This document shows positions 26,859 to 34,929 of a stretch of 64,000 nt of DNA, piece after piece. The translations under genes were made by a program, and so were the position numbers. Position 1 is the stretch's first letter; each line of letters opens with the position of its first letter. The notes beneath the pieces are model-generated. The model was not told where the DNA came from and did no database searches. It was given only the letters and a program-made list of their open reading frames with translations. Source of the stretch: Pseudalkalibacillus hwajinpoensis (GTDB lineage: Bacteria > Bacillota > Bacilli > Bacillales > Guptibacillaceae); assembly GCF_015234585.1 (NCBI RefSeq), contig NZ_JADFCM010000008.1, positions 1,302,001 through 1,366,000 on the forward strand. Reading direction: 5' to 3'.

Positions 26859-26887
26859 TATACGAATAGATTTCGTGAAAAGTTTCA
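26859..26887 (-). promoter_or_regulatory. ECF sigma (sigma-W/M/X-type) promoter of the telA operon
   Basis: On the minus strand: TGAAAC, a 17-base spacer, CGTATA, matching the TGAAAC...CGTA pattern. Confidence 0.7.
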
Positions 26888-27021
26888 AAACACCTTCAGC
26901 AAAACAATTCCCTTTGAGTGAATCGAGCAAACTCACCTAACTGAAATAGTTGAAAGATGCAAAGTAGGGTGGTATGTTTTAAACGGAATTACTTGTAAAT
27001 TAGTGATAGGAAGTGAACAAA

Positions 27022-27264
27022 ATGAAAAAAGTCAAATTGTATACACAACCGGCGTGTCCACCATGTGAGTTTGTGAAAAATTATTTTCAAATGCATGAAG
27101 TTAAATATGAGCTACTAAACATAAAAGAAAACGTTGCTGCGCGCAATGAATTGATTCATGATCACGGTTCTATGTCTACCCCAACGATTGTCATCGACGG
27201 CGAAGTCATTATTGGATTTGAACAGGAGCGTATTGATGAACTTCTGAATATTTCATCATCTTGA
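27022..27264 (+). CDS. Glutaredoxin-like protein (CPPC)
   Basis: An 80-aa thioredoxin-fold protein with the redox motif CPPC near residue 12, a cis-proline motif STPTIVID and the late GFEQERIDELL helix. ATG at 27022 is used because AGGAAGTGA precedes it; GTG at 27013 lies within that site. It should reduce disulfides or act as a bacillithiol-linked glutaredoxin; the partner is unknown. The acyl-CoA dehydrogenase gene follows in the same direction. Confidence 0.85.
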   Translation: MKKVKLYTQPACPPCEFVKNYFQMHEVKYELLNIKENVAARNELIHDHGSMSTPTIVIDGEVIIGFEQERIDELLNISSS

Positions 27265-27303
27265 TGATAGATTAATGACTTTGGTGAAAGAGGGTGTCTT
27301 AGA

Positions 27304-28455
27304 ATGATTGATAAATTTGTTCGAAATGAGCGTGATCATAAGCTGCTCGAATTAGCTAATAAACATCGAGCAGAACTTAAGGAGAGCGCCACACATATTG
27401 ATCAGGAAGCGTATATTCCTGATTCCATTATAGCAAGTATGAAAGAATCAGGCTTTACTTCACTTACAATCCCAGAAGAGTTTGGAGGTGGTGGTCTTTC
27501 TCTCTATGAGCTTGTTCTTGTTCAGGAAGAGCTTGGTAAAGGAGAAGGGTCTGGTGCGCTATCACTCGGCTGGCATCTGGGAGTACTAAAAGATTTAAGC
27601 GATCGAAGGCCATGGAATCCTTCAACCTATGAAAGGCTTTGTCGTCATGTTGTGGATGGTACGCTCATAAATCGAGCTCAAACAGAAGAGGAGACAGGTG
27701 ACCCAACTCGAGGTGGTATGCCTGCTACGATCGCAACTGCTGTCGAGGGAGGATATAAAATAACTGGTCGAAAAACATTTACAACATTAAGTCCTCACCT
27801 TAATCAAGTGATTGTCAAAGCAACGTGCGAAGGTGTCCCTACAGATTTCTTAGTGTCCATGAGTCAAGAAGGTGTTGAACTTGAGGGGACTTGGGATGTG
27901 CTAGGCATGAGAGGTACCCGTAGTGATGACCTTGTATTGACTGACGTATTTGTTCCTTCTAATGCGCTCCTTGAAACTTATGATAAAAATCGAAAAACAG
28001 CTTCATTACCCCCAGCCTGGTTGCTCCATATTCCCGCTGTATACATGGGGATAGCAGAGGCAGCACGGGAAGAGGCAGTTCAATTTGTGTCTTCTTACCA
28101 ACCGAACACACTTGATGTGCCACTGAAAGATGTACCGCACATTCAAGATAAATTTGGACGAATCGGACTTTCATTAATGGCAGCACGTCATTTTCTATAT
28201 TCGGTTGCAGAGAAGTGGGATCGTTACCCAGAAGAGCGGATGAACATGCAGGGACAGCTTTTCGCTGCCAAAACGCAAGCAATGAACGCTGCACTGGAAG
28301 TTGTTGATCTTTCAATGCGTATTGTAGGAGCGCGAAGCTTAATGAAGAAGAATCATCTGGAACGACTTTATCGAGACGTTAGAGCGGGGCTTCACAATCC
28401 TCCGAGTGATGAATTATCGTTACAAGTTCTTGCAATGAAGCAATTTCAAGACTAA
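27304..28455 (+). CDS. Acyl-CoA dehydrogenase family flavoprotein
   Basis: A 383-aa FAD enzyme. The N-terminal helical domain is followed by the middle domain (GMPATIATAVEGGYKITGRKTFTT, a substrate and FAD contact region, and GMRGTRSDDLVLTDVFVP) and a C-terminal helical bundle. This grouping includes DszC/SfnB-like monooxygenases as well as true dehydrogenases, and the catalytic Glu cannot be placed with certainty. The substrate is unknown. It is preceded by a glutaredoxin and followed by a terminator. Confidence 0.8.
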   Translation: MIDKFVRNERDHKLLELANKHRAELKESATHIDQEAYIPDSIIASMKESGFTSLTIPEEFGGGGLSLYELVLVQEELGKGEGSGALSLGWHLGVLKDLSDRRPWNPSTYERLCRHVVDGTLINRAQTEEETGDPTRGGMPATIATAVEGGYKITGRKTFTTLSPHLNQVIVKATCEGVPTDFLVSMSQEGVELEGTWDVLGMRGTRSDDLVLTDVFVPSNALLETYDKNRKTASLPPAWLLHIPAVYMGIAEAAREEAVQFVSSYQPNTLDVPLKDVPHIQDKFGRIGLSLMAARHFLYSVAEKWDRYPEERMNMQGQLFAAKTQAMNAALEVVDLSMRIVGARSLMKKNHLERLYRDVRAGLHNPPSDELSLQVLAMKQFQD

Positions 28456-28462
28456 TTATCTT

Positions 28463-28494
28463 ACTCCTTCCCTTTTGGAAGGAGTTTCTTTTTG
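28463..28494 (+). terminator. Rho-independent terminator
   Basis: ACTCCTTCC, loop CTTTT, GGAAGGAGT, then TTCTTTTT. Confidence 0.9.
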
Positions 28495-28596
28495 TTCTCA
28501 TATGTGGAAGACATCCCTGTGACTCCCTATTGAAAGGGACCTGTCCTTCCTCTATCCTTTATGGCGTGGCAAAAAGCTACTGAAAGGATGAGATAT

Positions 28597-29211
28597 ATGA
28601 ACAAAACGATCATTGCTATGATGATGATGAGCCTCTTTTTTGCTCTGTTTTCTGCACAAACTCATCAGGTAGCGGCCGTATCATTGATGAAAGTAAAGCC
28701 TAAGATTGAGAATGAGATTAATGAAGAAGTTGTATTAAACGAAACTTTATCTGAACCAGAAACGAAACAGGAGGTTGCCTTATTGCTTAACCTTCCTGTA
28801 AAAAATATGAACGATGTTAAGAAAGTAACAAAGGATCAATTTACTGTATCGAACTATTCTGTAGAAGAAATTGAAATGTTGGCCAAATTGGTTAATGGAG
28901 AAGCAAGAGGTGAATCGTTTGAAGGGAAAGTAGCGGTAGCTGCTGTAACAGTCAATCGAACACTTTCTGCAAGATTTCCAAATAGCATTAAAGAAGTGAT
29001 TTTTGAAAGTGGTGCTTATACTGCAGTATCTGACGGTCAATATGATCAAAAGCCAGGAGCAGAATCATATAAGGCTGTCTATGCGGCCCTTAGTGGTAGA
29101 GACCCAAGTTCAGGAGCTTTGTTTTATTACAATCCTGATATTGCAACAGACGATTGGATTCGTACAAGGCATATAATCAAAGAGATTGGAAAACATGTCT
29201 TCACAAGATAA
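28597..29211 (+). CDS. Spore cortex-type cell wall hydrolase (SleB/CwlJ catalytic domain)
   Basis: A secreted protein of 204 aa with a signal peptide (residues 1-27, hydrophobic MMMMSLFFALFSA and a cut near VAA). The catalytic domain of the Hydrolase_2 family (about residues 90-204) starts at EIEMLAKLVNGEARGES; the Glu in NGEARGE is the catalytic residue. Family members cut the cortex peptidoglycan of germinating spores. There is no SleB peptidoglycan-binding repeat, so it is neither full SleB nor typical CwlJ, and a vegetative wall role is possible. ATG at 28597 follows AAAGGATGAG. Confidence 0.82.
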   Translation: MNKTIIAMMMMSLFFALFSAQTHQVAAVSLMKVKPKIENEINEEVVLNETLSEPETKQEVALLLNLPVKNMNDVKKVTKDQFTVSNYSVEEIEMLAKLVNGEARGESFEGKVAVAAVTVNRTLSARFPNSIKEVIFESGAYTAVSDGQYDQKPGAESYKAVYAALSGRDPSSGALFYYNPDIATDDWIRTRHIIKEIGKHVFTR

Positions 29212-29237
29212 AATCCTCCTGATAAAGGAGGATTTTA
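29210..29237 (+). terminator. Rho-independent terminator
   Basis: AATCCTCCT, loop GATA, AAGGAGGATT, then TT. Confidence 0.82.
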
Positions 29238-29285
29238 TGATATCATCGACGTGTACACACAGTTAGATGAAGGAGTGAAGCGACT

Positions 29286-29681
29286 ATGTCAGAGAAAAAA
29301 ACGTTTCAGCCAGGAGAAATAGTAACGGCAGGTTATAAAACGGGGAGATATATTGGAGAAGTCGTCGATATGAAGTCCCCCAAAGCTGTGATTAAGGTTC
29401 TTGCTGTCATCAAGCATCCAACTCAGGGAGACCTTCATAATCCCAAGCAGCTCGATGTTCCTCTTTTTCACCAGCGAAAAGCGTTAGCACAATTCGAGAA
29501 AGCGCTCGTTCCAATGTCAGCCATTAACCATTACGAAGGAAATGTTCCTGATTATAACGATTCACTGAAGGAAGCGCTTGAAACACAATCCGCAGAGCTC
29601 AAGCACGAAGGCGGAAGATGGGCCGAAGCATCTCTTATCGAAATCGAAAAGCTTAAAGACGACTACTTCCCATCAAGGTAA
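29286..29681 (+). CDS. kapB: Kinase-associated protein KapB
   Basis: A 131-aa cytoplasmic protein. KapB in B. subtilis supports the sporulation histidine kinase KinB in the phosphorelay. The N-terminal half (GEIVTAGYKTGRYIGEVVD ... VIKHPTQGDLHNP) forms an SH3-like barrel and the C-terminal half is helical. GAAGGAGTGAAG precedes the ATG. There is no kinB gene in the window. Confidence 0.85.
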   Translation: MSEKKTFQPGEIVTAGYKTGRYIGEVVDMKSPKAVIKVLAVIKHPTQGDLHNPKQLDVPLFHQRKALAQFEKALVPMSAINHYEGNVPDYNDSLKEALETQSAELKHEGGRWAEASLIEIEKLKDDYFPSR

Positions 29682-29780
29682 TCTTCTTTACATCAGACTT
29701 CGAATCCGGTAAGATATAGTATTGATTTAGGCTCTTGGTTTAGAGCTTGATTGAAGAAGACGTAAAGGGTGGTTTTTGAT

Positions 29781-30683
29781 TTGCAATCAGAAGCTTCAGC
29801 ATATCAAGTGCTGTTATATTATCAATATGTAGAAATAGAAGATCCGGATTATTTTGCTCGAAAGCATCTTAAGTATTGTCAATCACTCAATTTAAAAGGT
29901 CGAGTCCTTGTAGGCAAAGAGGGCATAAATGGAACGGTTTCAGGAACCGTTGAGGATACTGAGCGCTACATGGACGAACTAAAAGCAGATGAACGCTTTC
30001 GTGATATGGTTTTCAAAGTTGATGAAGCAGAAGGTCATGCTTTTAAAAAGATGCACGTACGTCCGCGCGAAGAAATCGTTTCACTAAAGCTTGAGGAAGA
30101 TGTAAACCCGAAAGAAATAACCGGGAATTATCTTGAGCCAAAGGAATTTATGGAAGCATTAGAAGATGATGATGTAATTGTTATCGATGCACGAAATGAT
30201 TATGAGTACGATATTGGTCATTTTCGCAATGCAATTCGTCCTGATATAAAGGCTTTTCGAGATCTTCCGAACTGGATTGAACAAAATCTTTCGGACCAAA
30301 AAGATAAGAAAGTATTAACTTATTGTACAGGTGGAATTCGCTGTGAGAAATTTTCTGGTTACTTAATGAAAAAAGGTTTTTCCGACGTTTCACAGCTTCA
30401 TGGAGGAATTGTAACGTATGGTAAAGACCCGGAGGTACAAGGGAAATATTTTGATGGCAAGTGCTTTGTATTTGATGATCGTCTTGCTGTTAATGTAAAC
30501 CGTACCGATGAAGATACAGTTGTAGGGAAATGCTACCATTGTGAGGAGCCAGCAGATACTTATATCAATTGTGCTAATGTACAGTGCGACAAGCTTCATA
30601 TCGTCTGTGATTCTTGCAAAGAGGAGTATAACCATTATTGTTCTTCTGCATGTGAAGAAGAAGTTCGTATGATCCAATCGTAA
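29781..30683 (+). CDS. trhO: tRNA uridine(34) hydroxylase, rhodanese-type (TrhO), paralogue 2
   Basis: A second TrhO-like protein of 300 aa, with the same order: UPF0176 domain, then a rhodanese domain with the intact loop [12 protein letters not shown]. The C-terminal cysteines differ from paralogue 1: CYHC ... CANVQC ... CDSC ... CSSAC, a richer zinc cluster of the B. subtilis YbfQ type. TTG at 29781 has AAAGGGTGG with good spacing; GTG at 29769 lies inside that site. Both copies keep the catalytic cysteine, so both are probably active. Functional division between them is unknown. Confidence 0.88.
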   Translation: MQSEASAYQVLLYYQYVEIEDPDYFARKHLKYCQSLNLKGRVLVGKEGINGTVSGTVEDTERYMDELKADERFRDMVFKVDEAEGHAFKKMHVRPREEIVSLKLEEDVNPKEITGNYLEPKEFMEALEDDDVIVIDARNDYEYDIGHFRNAIRPDIKAFRDLPNWIEQNLSDQKDKKVLTYCTGGIRCEKFSGYLMKKGFSDVSQLHGGIVTYGKDPEVQGKYFDGKCFVFDDRLAVNVNRTDEDTVVGKCYHCEEPADTYINCANVQCDKLHIVCDSCKEEYNHYCSSACEEEVRMIQS

Positions 30684-30710
30684 CGCAGCGGCTAACGCTG
30701 CGTTTTTTCT
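30682..30710 (+). terminator. Rho-independent terminator
   Basis: AACGCAGCG, loop, CGCTGCGTT, then TTTTT. Confidence 0.9.
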
Positions 30711-30741
30711 TACCGTGAAACAAGAGAGGGGGCGCGTGAAG

Positions 30742-31497
30742 ATGTGCTTAATTGCTGTAGCTCAAAATGTTCATCCTACATACCCATTTATACTCGTAGC
30801 CAACCGAGATGAATTCTACGAGCGTCCAACAAAACCTGCGAACTATTGGGAAGATGTACCAGAACTACTTGCGGGGCGTGATTTAAAGGCTATGGGAACA
30901 TGGCTAGGGGTTACAACAAACGGAAGAATTGCAGCCCTTACGAATTATCGAGAAGCGAATGAGCAGCCTAAAAGTCTATCAAGGGGTGATCTAACGGCCG
31001 ATTACTTACGTGATCATCAATCCCCATTATCATACCTAGAAAAGGTTCGACAAAAGAAAGATCAGTACAATGGATTTAATTTAATCATAGGAGATTTTAA
31101 GAGCCTTTATTATTATTCAAATCGGCAGGATCAAATTTCAAAACTAGAGAACGGTGTTCACGCTGTAAGTAATCACTTACTGAATACGAGCTGGCCAAAG
31201 GTTGAGCAGCTTAAAGAAGAATTGAAACACTATTTAAGTGCAGAAAAGAACCTCGATCAGAATCGTCTTTTTGAAATGCTTTCTCATGCTGAGCCGGCAC
31301 CTGATCATTTATTACCACAGACAGGCGTGCCGATCGAATGGGAAAGGATGCTTTCACCTGTTTTTATTAAGTCGGATCATTACGGAACGAGGGCGCAAAC
31401 TGTTATTATGGTTTCACAAAATGGAGAAGTTACTTTCGTTGAGAGGTCAGGAGAAGATCAGGAAAATTATTACCAATTTAATCTTGATGAAGCATAA
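30742..31497 (+). CDS. NRDE-family protein (TANGO2-like)
   Basis: A 251-aa cytoplasmic protein with the family signature NRDE in FILVANRDEFYERP near residue 25, plus TWLGVTTNGRIAALTNYRE. Cys-2 after the start methionine (MCLIAV) is typical and may become an N-terminal nucleophile. Human TANGO2 belongs to this family; a role in haem or lipid handling has been proposed, not settled. ATG at 30742 follows AGAGAGGGGGCG; the frame opens nine codons earlier. Confidence 0.85.
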   Translation: MCLIAVAQNVHPTYPFILVANRDEFYERPTKPANYWEDVPELLAGRDLKAMGTWLGVTTNGRIAALTNYREANEQPKSLSRGDLTADYLRDHQSPLSYLEKVRQKKDQYNGFNLIIGDFKSLYYYSNRQDQISKLENGVHAVSNHLLNTSWPKVEQLKEELKHYLSAEKNLDQNRLFEMLSHAEPAPDHLLPQTGVPIEWERMLSPVFIKSDHYGTRAQTVIMVSQNGEVTFVERSGEDQENYYQFNLDEA

Positions 31498-31570
31498 TTG
31501 CGCTCTAAGTGAATAAATTATGTGTTACCTGTAACTTTTGCCGATAGATCGATGGTGAAAAAAGATTCGG

Positions 31571-31595
31571 GTTTAACAACAGAAAAATAGGGTAC
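31571..31595 (+). promoter_or_regulatory. Sigma-B-type promoter of the 51-aa basic protein gene
   Basis: GTTTAA, a 13-base spacer, GGGTAC, close to the sigma-B consensus. Confidence 0.55.
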
Positions 31596-31626
31596 TGAGA
31601 ATTATTACTTATGAGGAGGGGTTTTT

Positions 31627-31782
31627 TTGAAAAGAAAGCGTCACTATGTTGAAGATCAGCTTTTGCGGGAATCAACCGACATGAAAGAGTACCGAAAATA
31701 TGATTCTGAAATGGTGACTAAAAAAAGACCAATACTCCGCCAAAATAAAAAGAAAAAACCACTTATTCAAACGCCAGTATAA
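31627..31782 (+). CDS. Small basic protein (51 aa)
   Basis: I do not recognise this protein. It starts with TTG behind a strong GAGGAGGGG site and reads MKRKRHYVEDQLLRES at its N-terminus; the C-terminal half is Lys/Arg-rich (KKKKPLIQ). It is followed directly by a terminator and preceded by a sigma-B-type promoter, so it is a stand-alone gene. A nucleic-acid-binding stress protein is possible but not shown. Confidence 0.65.
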   Translation: MKRKRHYVEDQLLRESTDMKEYRKYDSEMVTKKRPILRQNKKKKPLIQTPV

Positions 31783-31810
31783 GCAGGGGAGAGCGCTCCC
31801 TGCTTTTTTC
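31782..31810 (+). terminator. Rho-independent terminator
   Basis: AGCAGGG ... CCCTGCT, then TTTTTT. Confidence 0.9.
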
Positions 31811-31929
31811 TATGTCAAAAATTGAGTGCTTAACTATGGGGATTAATTTTTTTGTGAAAAAGGGTTGTGTTTTTTTCGGGTCGGTGATAAGATAAGTCTT
31901 GTCCTTGAAAAAACACAATAAAAAAAGTG

Positions 31930-31959
31930 TTGACGAGACAAAAGATGATATTGTATAAT
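31930..31959 (+). promoter_or_regulatory. SigA promoter of the tRNA cluster
   Basis: TTGACG, an 18-base spacer, TATAAT, ending 20 bases before the first tRNA. Confidence 0.85.
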
Positions 31960-31978
31960 AATGAAGTCGCTGTTTAAC

Positions 31979-32054
31979 GGAGGATTAGCTCAGCTGGGAG
32001 AGCATCTGCCTTACAAGCAGAGGGTCGGCGGTTCGAGCCCGTCATCCTCCACCA
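31979..32054 (+). tRNA. tRNA-Val (anticodon TAC)
   Basis: GGAGGAT / ATCCTCC acceptor stem, D-loop AGCTCAGCTGGGAGAGC, anticodon loop CTTACAA, T-loop TTCGAGC and encoded CCA. First of eight tRNAs. Confidence 0.97.
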
Positions 32055-32083
32055 TTTATTTTTGGTGATTTTCATTAAATTAT

Positions 32084-32159
<76 letters not shown>

Positions 32160-32164
32160 CACAT

Positions 32165-32249
32165 GCGGGTGTGGCGGAATTGGCAGACGCGCTAGACTTA
32201 GGATCTAGTGTCTTACGACGTGGGGGTTCAAGTCCCTTCACCCGCACCA
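32165..32249 (+). tRNA. tRNA-Leu (anticodon TAG)
   Basis: A class II tRNA of 85 nt with a long variable arm, acceptor GCGGGTG / CACCCGC, anticodon loop CTTAGGA, T-loop TTCAAGT, encoded CCA. Confidence 0.97.
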
Positions 32250-32257
32250 TAGAATAT

Positions 32258-32334
<77 letters not shown>

Positions 32335-32338
32335 TATT

Positions 32339-32414
32339 GGGGCCTTAGCTCAGCTGGGAGAGCGCCTGCCTTGCACGCAGGAGGTCAGCGGTTCGATCCC
32401 GCTAGGCTCCACCA
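32339..32414 (+). tRNA. tRNA-Ala (anticodon TGC)
   Basis: Acceptor GGGGCCT with AGGCTCC including a G-T pair, anticodon loop CTTGCAC, T-loop TTCGATC, encoded CCA. Confidence 0.97.
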
Positions 32415-32433
32415 TATATATTTTCATGTTTTC

Positions 32434-32526
32434 GGAGGAATACCCAAGTCTGGCTGAAGGGATCGGTCTTGAAAACCGACAGGGGCTTAGTCGCCCGCGG
32501 GGGTTCGAATCCCTCTTCCTCCTCCA
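32434..32526 (+). tRNA. tRNA-Ser (anticodon TGA)
   Basis: A class II tRNA of 93 nt with a long variable arm, acceptor GGAGGAA / TTCCTCC, anticodon loop CTTGAAA, T-loop TTCGAAT, encoded CCA. Confidence 0.96.
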
Positions 32527-32531
32527 TATTT

Positions 32532-32605
32532 GCGGGTGTAGTTTAGTGGTAAAACCTCAGCCTTCCAAGCTGATGTCGTGGGTTCGATCCCCATCACCCG
32601 CTCCA
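32532..32605 (+). tRNA. tRNA-Gly (anticodon TCC)
   Basis: Acceptor GCGGGTG / CACCCGC, anticodon loop CTTCCAA, T-loop TTCGATC, encoded CCA. Confidence 0.97.
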
Positions 32606-32612
32606 TTTTGTT

Positions 32613-32687
32613 GGCCCGTTGGTCAAGCGGTTAAGACACCGCCCTTTCACGGCGGTATCACGGGTTCGATTCCCGTACGGGTCACCA
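32613..32687 (+). tRNA. tRNA-Glu (anticodon TTC)
   Basis: Acceptor GGCCCGT pairing with ACGGGTC, anticodon loop CTTTCAC, T-loop TTCGATT, encoded CCA. Last of the cluster; a weak AGCA/TGCT hairpin with seven T residues near 32716-32745 may end the transcript. Confidence 0.97.
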
Positions 32688-32813
32688 ACTAAATTTTCAT
32701 AAACTTTATTGGCTCAAGCATACTCAAAGAGGTGCTTTTTTTGTTGTTTTCAATTCGGTACGTCTTATCAGAATACAGCATACAGTGACTGTATAAGAGA
32801 GGGGATGGACCGA

Positions 32814-33140
32814 ATGTATTATGAAGAACATGAGCATATTGCTTATCATTATGACAACACAGATGCCTATCGTCAGCAACCGGTAGCTCCAACATCGAGC
32901 CCACCAGCATCACCGCCTCCTAGACCACAGTCAGCACAAGCTGGAACATTTGCTGTAGATCCAGGATCCATTAGAAGGTGTATGTATCGGTTTACTTATA
33001 TTTGGATGAGAGGCGGCAATTCATTTTGGTTTTGGCCAGTATATGTAGGGCGTACTTCTGTTTCGGGGTTTCGCTGGACCGGTAGAAGATGGGTGTATAC
33101 AGGCATAAGTCTGAGAAGAATTGATATGTTTACTTGTTAA
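32814..33140 (+). CDS. Hypothetical protein with Pro-rich N-terminus (108 aa)
   Basis: The N-terminal half is His/Asp- and Pro-rich (PTSSPPASPPPRPQ), probably disordered. The C-terminal 60 residues are compact and aromatic (FTYIWMRGGNSFWFWPVYVGR ending in ...DMFTC), with Arg-rich surfaces. I recall such C-terminal modules in unannotated Bacillus proteins but cannot name a function. ATG at 32814 is chosen because AGAGGGGA lies nine bases upstream; the longer frame overlaps the terminator region after the tRNAs. Confidence 0.6.
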   Translation: MYYEEHEHIAYHYDNTDAYRQQPVAPTSSPPASPPPRPQSAQAGTFAVDPGSIRRCMYRFTYIWMRGGNSFWFWPVYVGRTSVSGFRWTGRRWVYTGISLRRIDMFTC

Positions 33141-33180
33141 TAGGTGGAGCGCTTACATGAAGCGCTCTTTTTTAAATGAA

Positions 33181-33286
33181 AAGCTTCGTTAGCTTATACT
33201 TTTGATTCTTGTTTTTTTGCTCGAAGCGATTGGTCATCCTAGAGCATAAATGACCCAAAAGTCAACAACGTTCGTTAACATAGCCA
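33181..33286. repeat. MITE-like intergenic repeat, copy D
   Basis: The left end AAGCTTCGTTAGCTTATA matches copy A. The right end AACGTTCGTTAACATAGCC matches copy B. The element is about 105 bp without coding capacity. Confidence 0.5.
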
Positions 33287-33385
33287 AATGAAAATTAATG
33301 AAAAATCGTCTAAACATCTGGCTTTTTTGAGAAGATCATGCGAGAATAATACTAACTATTGATCTTCGAAAGTCAGGTGCACATA

Positions 33386-34027
33386 ATGAAATTCCCTCTT
33401 TGGATGAGAAAGTTATTTGTAGCATTTGTTGCTGTTATTACGCTTGGAACTGTGATTCCTACTGGATATCTAGCAGATGACAAAACAGAGGCATCAGAGA
33501 ATTATCAAGAAGAAAACCATCTTCTTATTGAGCCGAGGGACGAGCCTGATAAGGCGATAGAACCTCTTGTTGATCAGTATGATTGGCCCATCATAGCTCA
33601 GGACGCTTCTTCTTCTGAACTACTGACGCATTTTGTAAGCTATGCAAGCAATCAATCCGAGCAACTCGGGCTAACAAAATTCGGTGAAACGATCTCAACT
33701 CGAGTCGGAAACGAGTATCGAGATGCAATTGTACCTAAAATGACAGAAGCGATCGCTACCTCAGTGGAAAATTTGGATGAGGATACGTTAAGGTCACTTC
33801 GTTTGACGGACAACCCTTCTGGTGGATACGGAGAACGTATTCTTCATGTGTATAATGAACAGAGCGGGGAAGACTTATTGCGTTTCCATGTGAGAAGAGA
33901 TCACCCCCCACAAGATGGCTATTGGTTTAATTTTCATTACCATGAAGCGAATGATGATTTTGAAGAACATTATGAAGTAGGTAAGATTTATTGGGATAAA
34001 AACACTCCGCCTAAGTGGCTCTCGTAA
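33386..34027 (+). CDS. ypjP: YpjP-family protein
   Basis: A 213-aa protein with a membrane anchor or signal segment (residues 5-25, LFVAFVAVITLGTVIP), then an acidic soluble domain ending YHEANDDFEEHYEVGKIYWDKNTPPKWLS. YpjP lies near thyB-dfrA in B. subtilis; here it is about 2.5 kb upstream of thyA-dfrA. The function is unknown. ATG at 33386 follows CAGGTG. The end of the gene forms the left arm of the terminator. Confidence 0.75.
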   Translation: MKFPLWMRKLFVAFVAVITLGTVIPTGYLADDKTEASENYQEENHLLIEPRDEPDKAIEPLVDQYDWPIIAQDASSSELLTHFVSYASNQSEQLGLTKFGETISTRVGNEYRDAIVPKMTEAIATSVENLDEDTLRSLRLTDNPSGGYGERILHVYNEQSGEDLLRFHVRRDHPPQDGYWFNFHYHEANDDFEEHYEVGKIYWDKNTPPKWLS

Positions 34028-34049
34028 GAGAGGTGCGCGGGGTGTTTTT
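33999..34049 (+). terminator. Terminator overlapping the end of ypjP
   Basis: AACACTCCGC inside the gene pairs with GCGGGGTGTT, followed by TTT; an inner CTCTC/GAGAG stem is also present. Confidence 0.6.
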
Positions 34050-34080
34050 GGTTGGAGATTAAGGGAGGATCACAACATAG

Positions 34081-34308
34081 ATGGAACTTGTACAATGTAT
34101 TAGAGATGTTTTCGAAGAAGAGCCTTTAACCGGCTCAGAGAGTGTATTGAATCGTAAATTATTTAAGGAAGGTCATTTCTATCCAGTTTATAAAGATGAG
34201 CATCATAGCTGGATTACGCTTGATGATGAAGGAGAGCAGCATATTATTGCTACCGGCATCTCCCTCAATGAAGACTTCTGGTTTACTTTTCGGTTTCGCA
34301 TTGCATAA
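34081..34308 (+). CDS. Small hypothetical protein (75 aa)
   Basis: An acidic, probably beta-rich cytoplasmic protein (the segment GHFYPVYKDEHHSWITLDDEG followed by FWFTFRFRIA) without cysteines or membrane spans. It has an AAGGGAGG site upstream and a terminator directly downstream. I do not recognise the family. Confidence 0.6.
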   Translation: MELVQCIRDVFEEEPLTGSESVLNRKLFKEGHFYPVYKDEHHSWITLDDEGEQHIIATGISLNEDFWFTFRFRIA

Positions 34309-34310
34309 TA

Positions 34311-34333
34311 AAAAGCCGCATAAAGCGGCTTTT
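34311..34333. terminator. Terminator
   Basis: AAAAGCCGC, loop ATAAA, GCGGCTTTT; usable from both strands. Confidence 0.82.
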
Positions 34334-34451
34334 ACTTTTTTTTAGGGCGCGCATTTTGCGGGCCTCTTTTTTTATTCATAAGAAGAGCGTCTTCGCCTTC
34401 TTTTTCACCTTGCACACCGGCTTTCGGATCATACGCGTTTCGATTTTTCAT
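34332..34451 (-). CDS. Small basic protein (39 aa)
   Basis: A very strong AGGAGGAGC site precedes ATG at 34451. The peptide begins MKNRNAYDPKAGVQ and ends NARPKKK; it is hydrophilic, Lys/Arg/Asn-rich and lacks hydrophobic segments. The composition resembles minor spore coat or core proteins, but that is only a compositional impression. It lies between two convergent or divergent small genes. Confidence 0.6.
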   Translation of the reverse strand: MKNRNAYDPKAGVQGEKEGEDALLMNKKRGPQNARPKKK

Positions 34452-34500
34452 GTAAGCTCCTCCTCTAATTGGATTCACTTATTAGTATGTCCAAATTCGG

Positions 34501-34737
34501 TTAAAACATCTGATTTTCTTCGATGAACTGGTAGACGTTATCAACTAGCTCATCGGGCGTTTCGGCAGTAACGCGCTCGCCGTTAACGAGACAGTAAATA
34601 TCCTGGCTACAAAGTGTGCAGTGACCAAGACAAGAATATTCGAGCACATCAAGATCTGTATCTTTTTCTAGTTTTTCCATTGCTTTATGTGAACCGCTCG
34701 AAAGATTGCTCATGCAGAATTCAACTATTGGATTCAT
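34501..34737 (-). CDS. yuzB: YuzB family (DUF1450) protein
   Basis: A 78-aa protein with four cysteines (FCMSN, YSCLGHCTLC, IYCLVNGE) in an arrangement like a thioredoxin-like ferredoxin, where CLGHCTLC would bind an iron-sulfur cluster or zinc. The DUF1450 family matches by pattern. The function is not established. The gene is divergent from the trxB-like gene. Confidence 0.82.
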   Translation of the reverse strand: MNPIVEFCMSNLSSGSHKAMEKLEKDTDLDVLEYSCLGHCTLCSQDIYCLVNGERVTAETPDELVDNVYQFIEENQMF

Positions 34738-34804
34738 CTTTTATTCACCTCGGGTTTTCCTTACTATTACAAGACTGTTTCTATTCTATCAAGAAGGTGT
34801 GAAA

Positions 34805-34864
34805 ATGAACAACCATTTGCATAAGATCAAGAAACAAATTGATGGATACCCATATAATTTGTAA
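34805..34864 (+). CDS. Possible 19-aa micropeptide
   Basis: AGAAGGTG lies six bases before an ATG opening the peptide MNNHLHKIKKQIDGYPYNL. It lies in the gap between yuzB and trxB. The ribosome site is good, but nothing else supports translation. Confidence 0.25.
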   Translation: MNNHLHKIKKQIDGYPYNL

Positions 34865-34929
34865 GAGAAGGGTTTATTTCTATATAATTAGGAAAAATAA
34901 CATAATGAAGTCGATAGAGGAGGGTCATT

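Noticed and set aside
32709..32813. 35-codon upstream extension of the Pro-rich protein gene
   Set aside because: It overlaps the probable tRNA transcript terminator, and ATG at 32814 has the better ribosome site.
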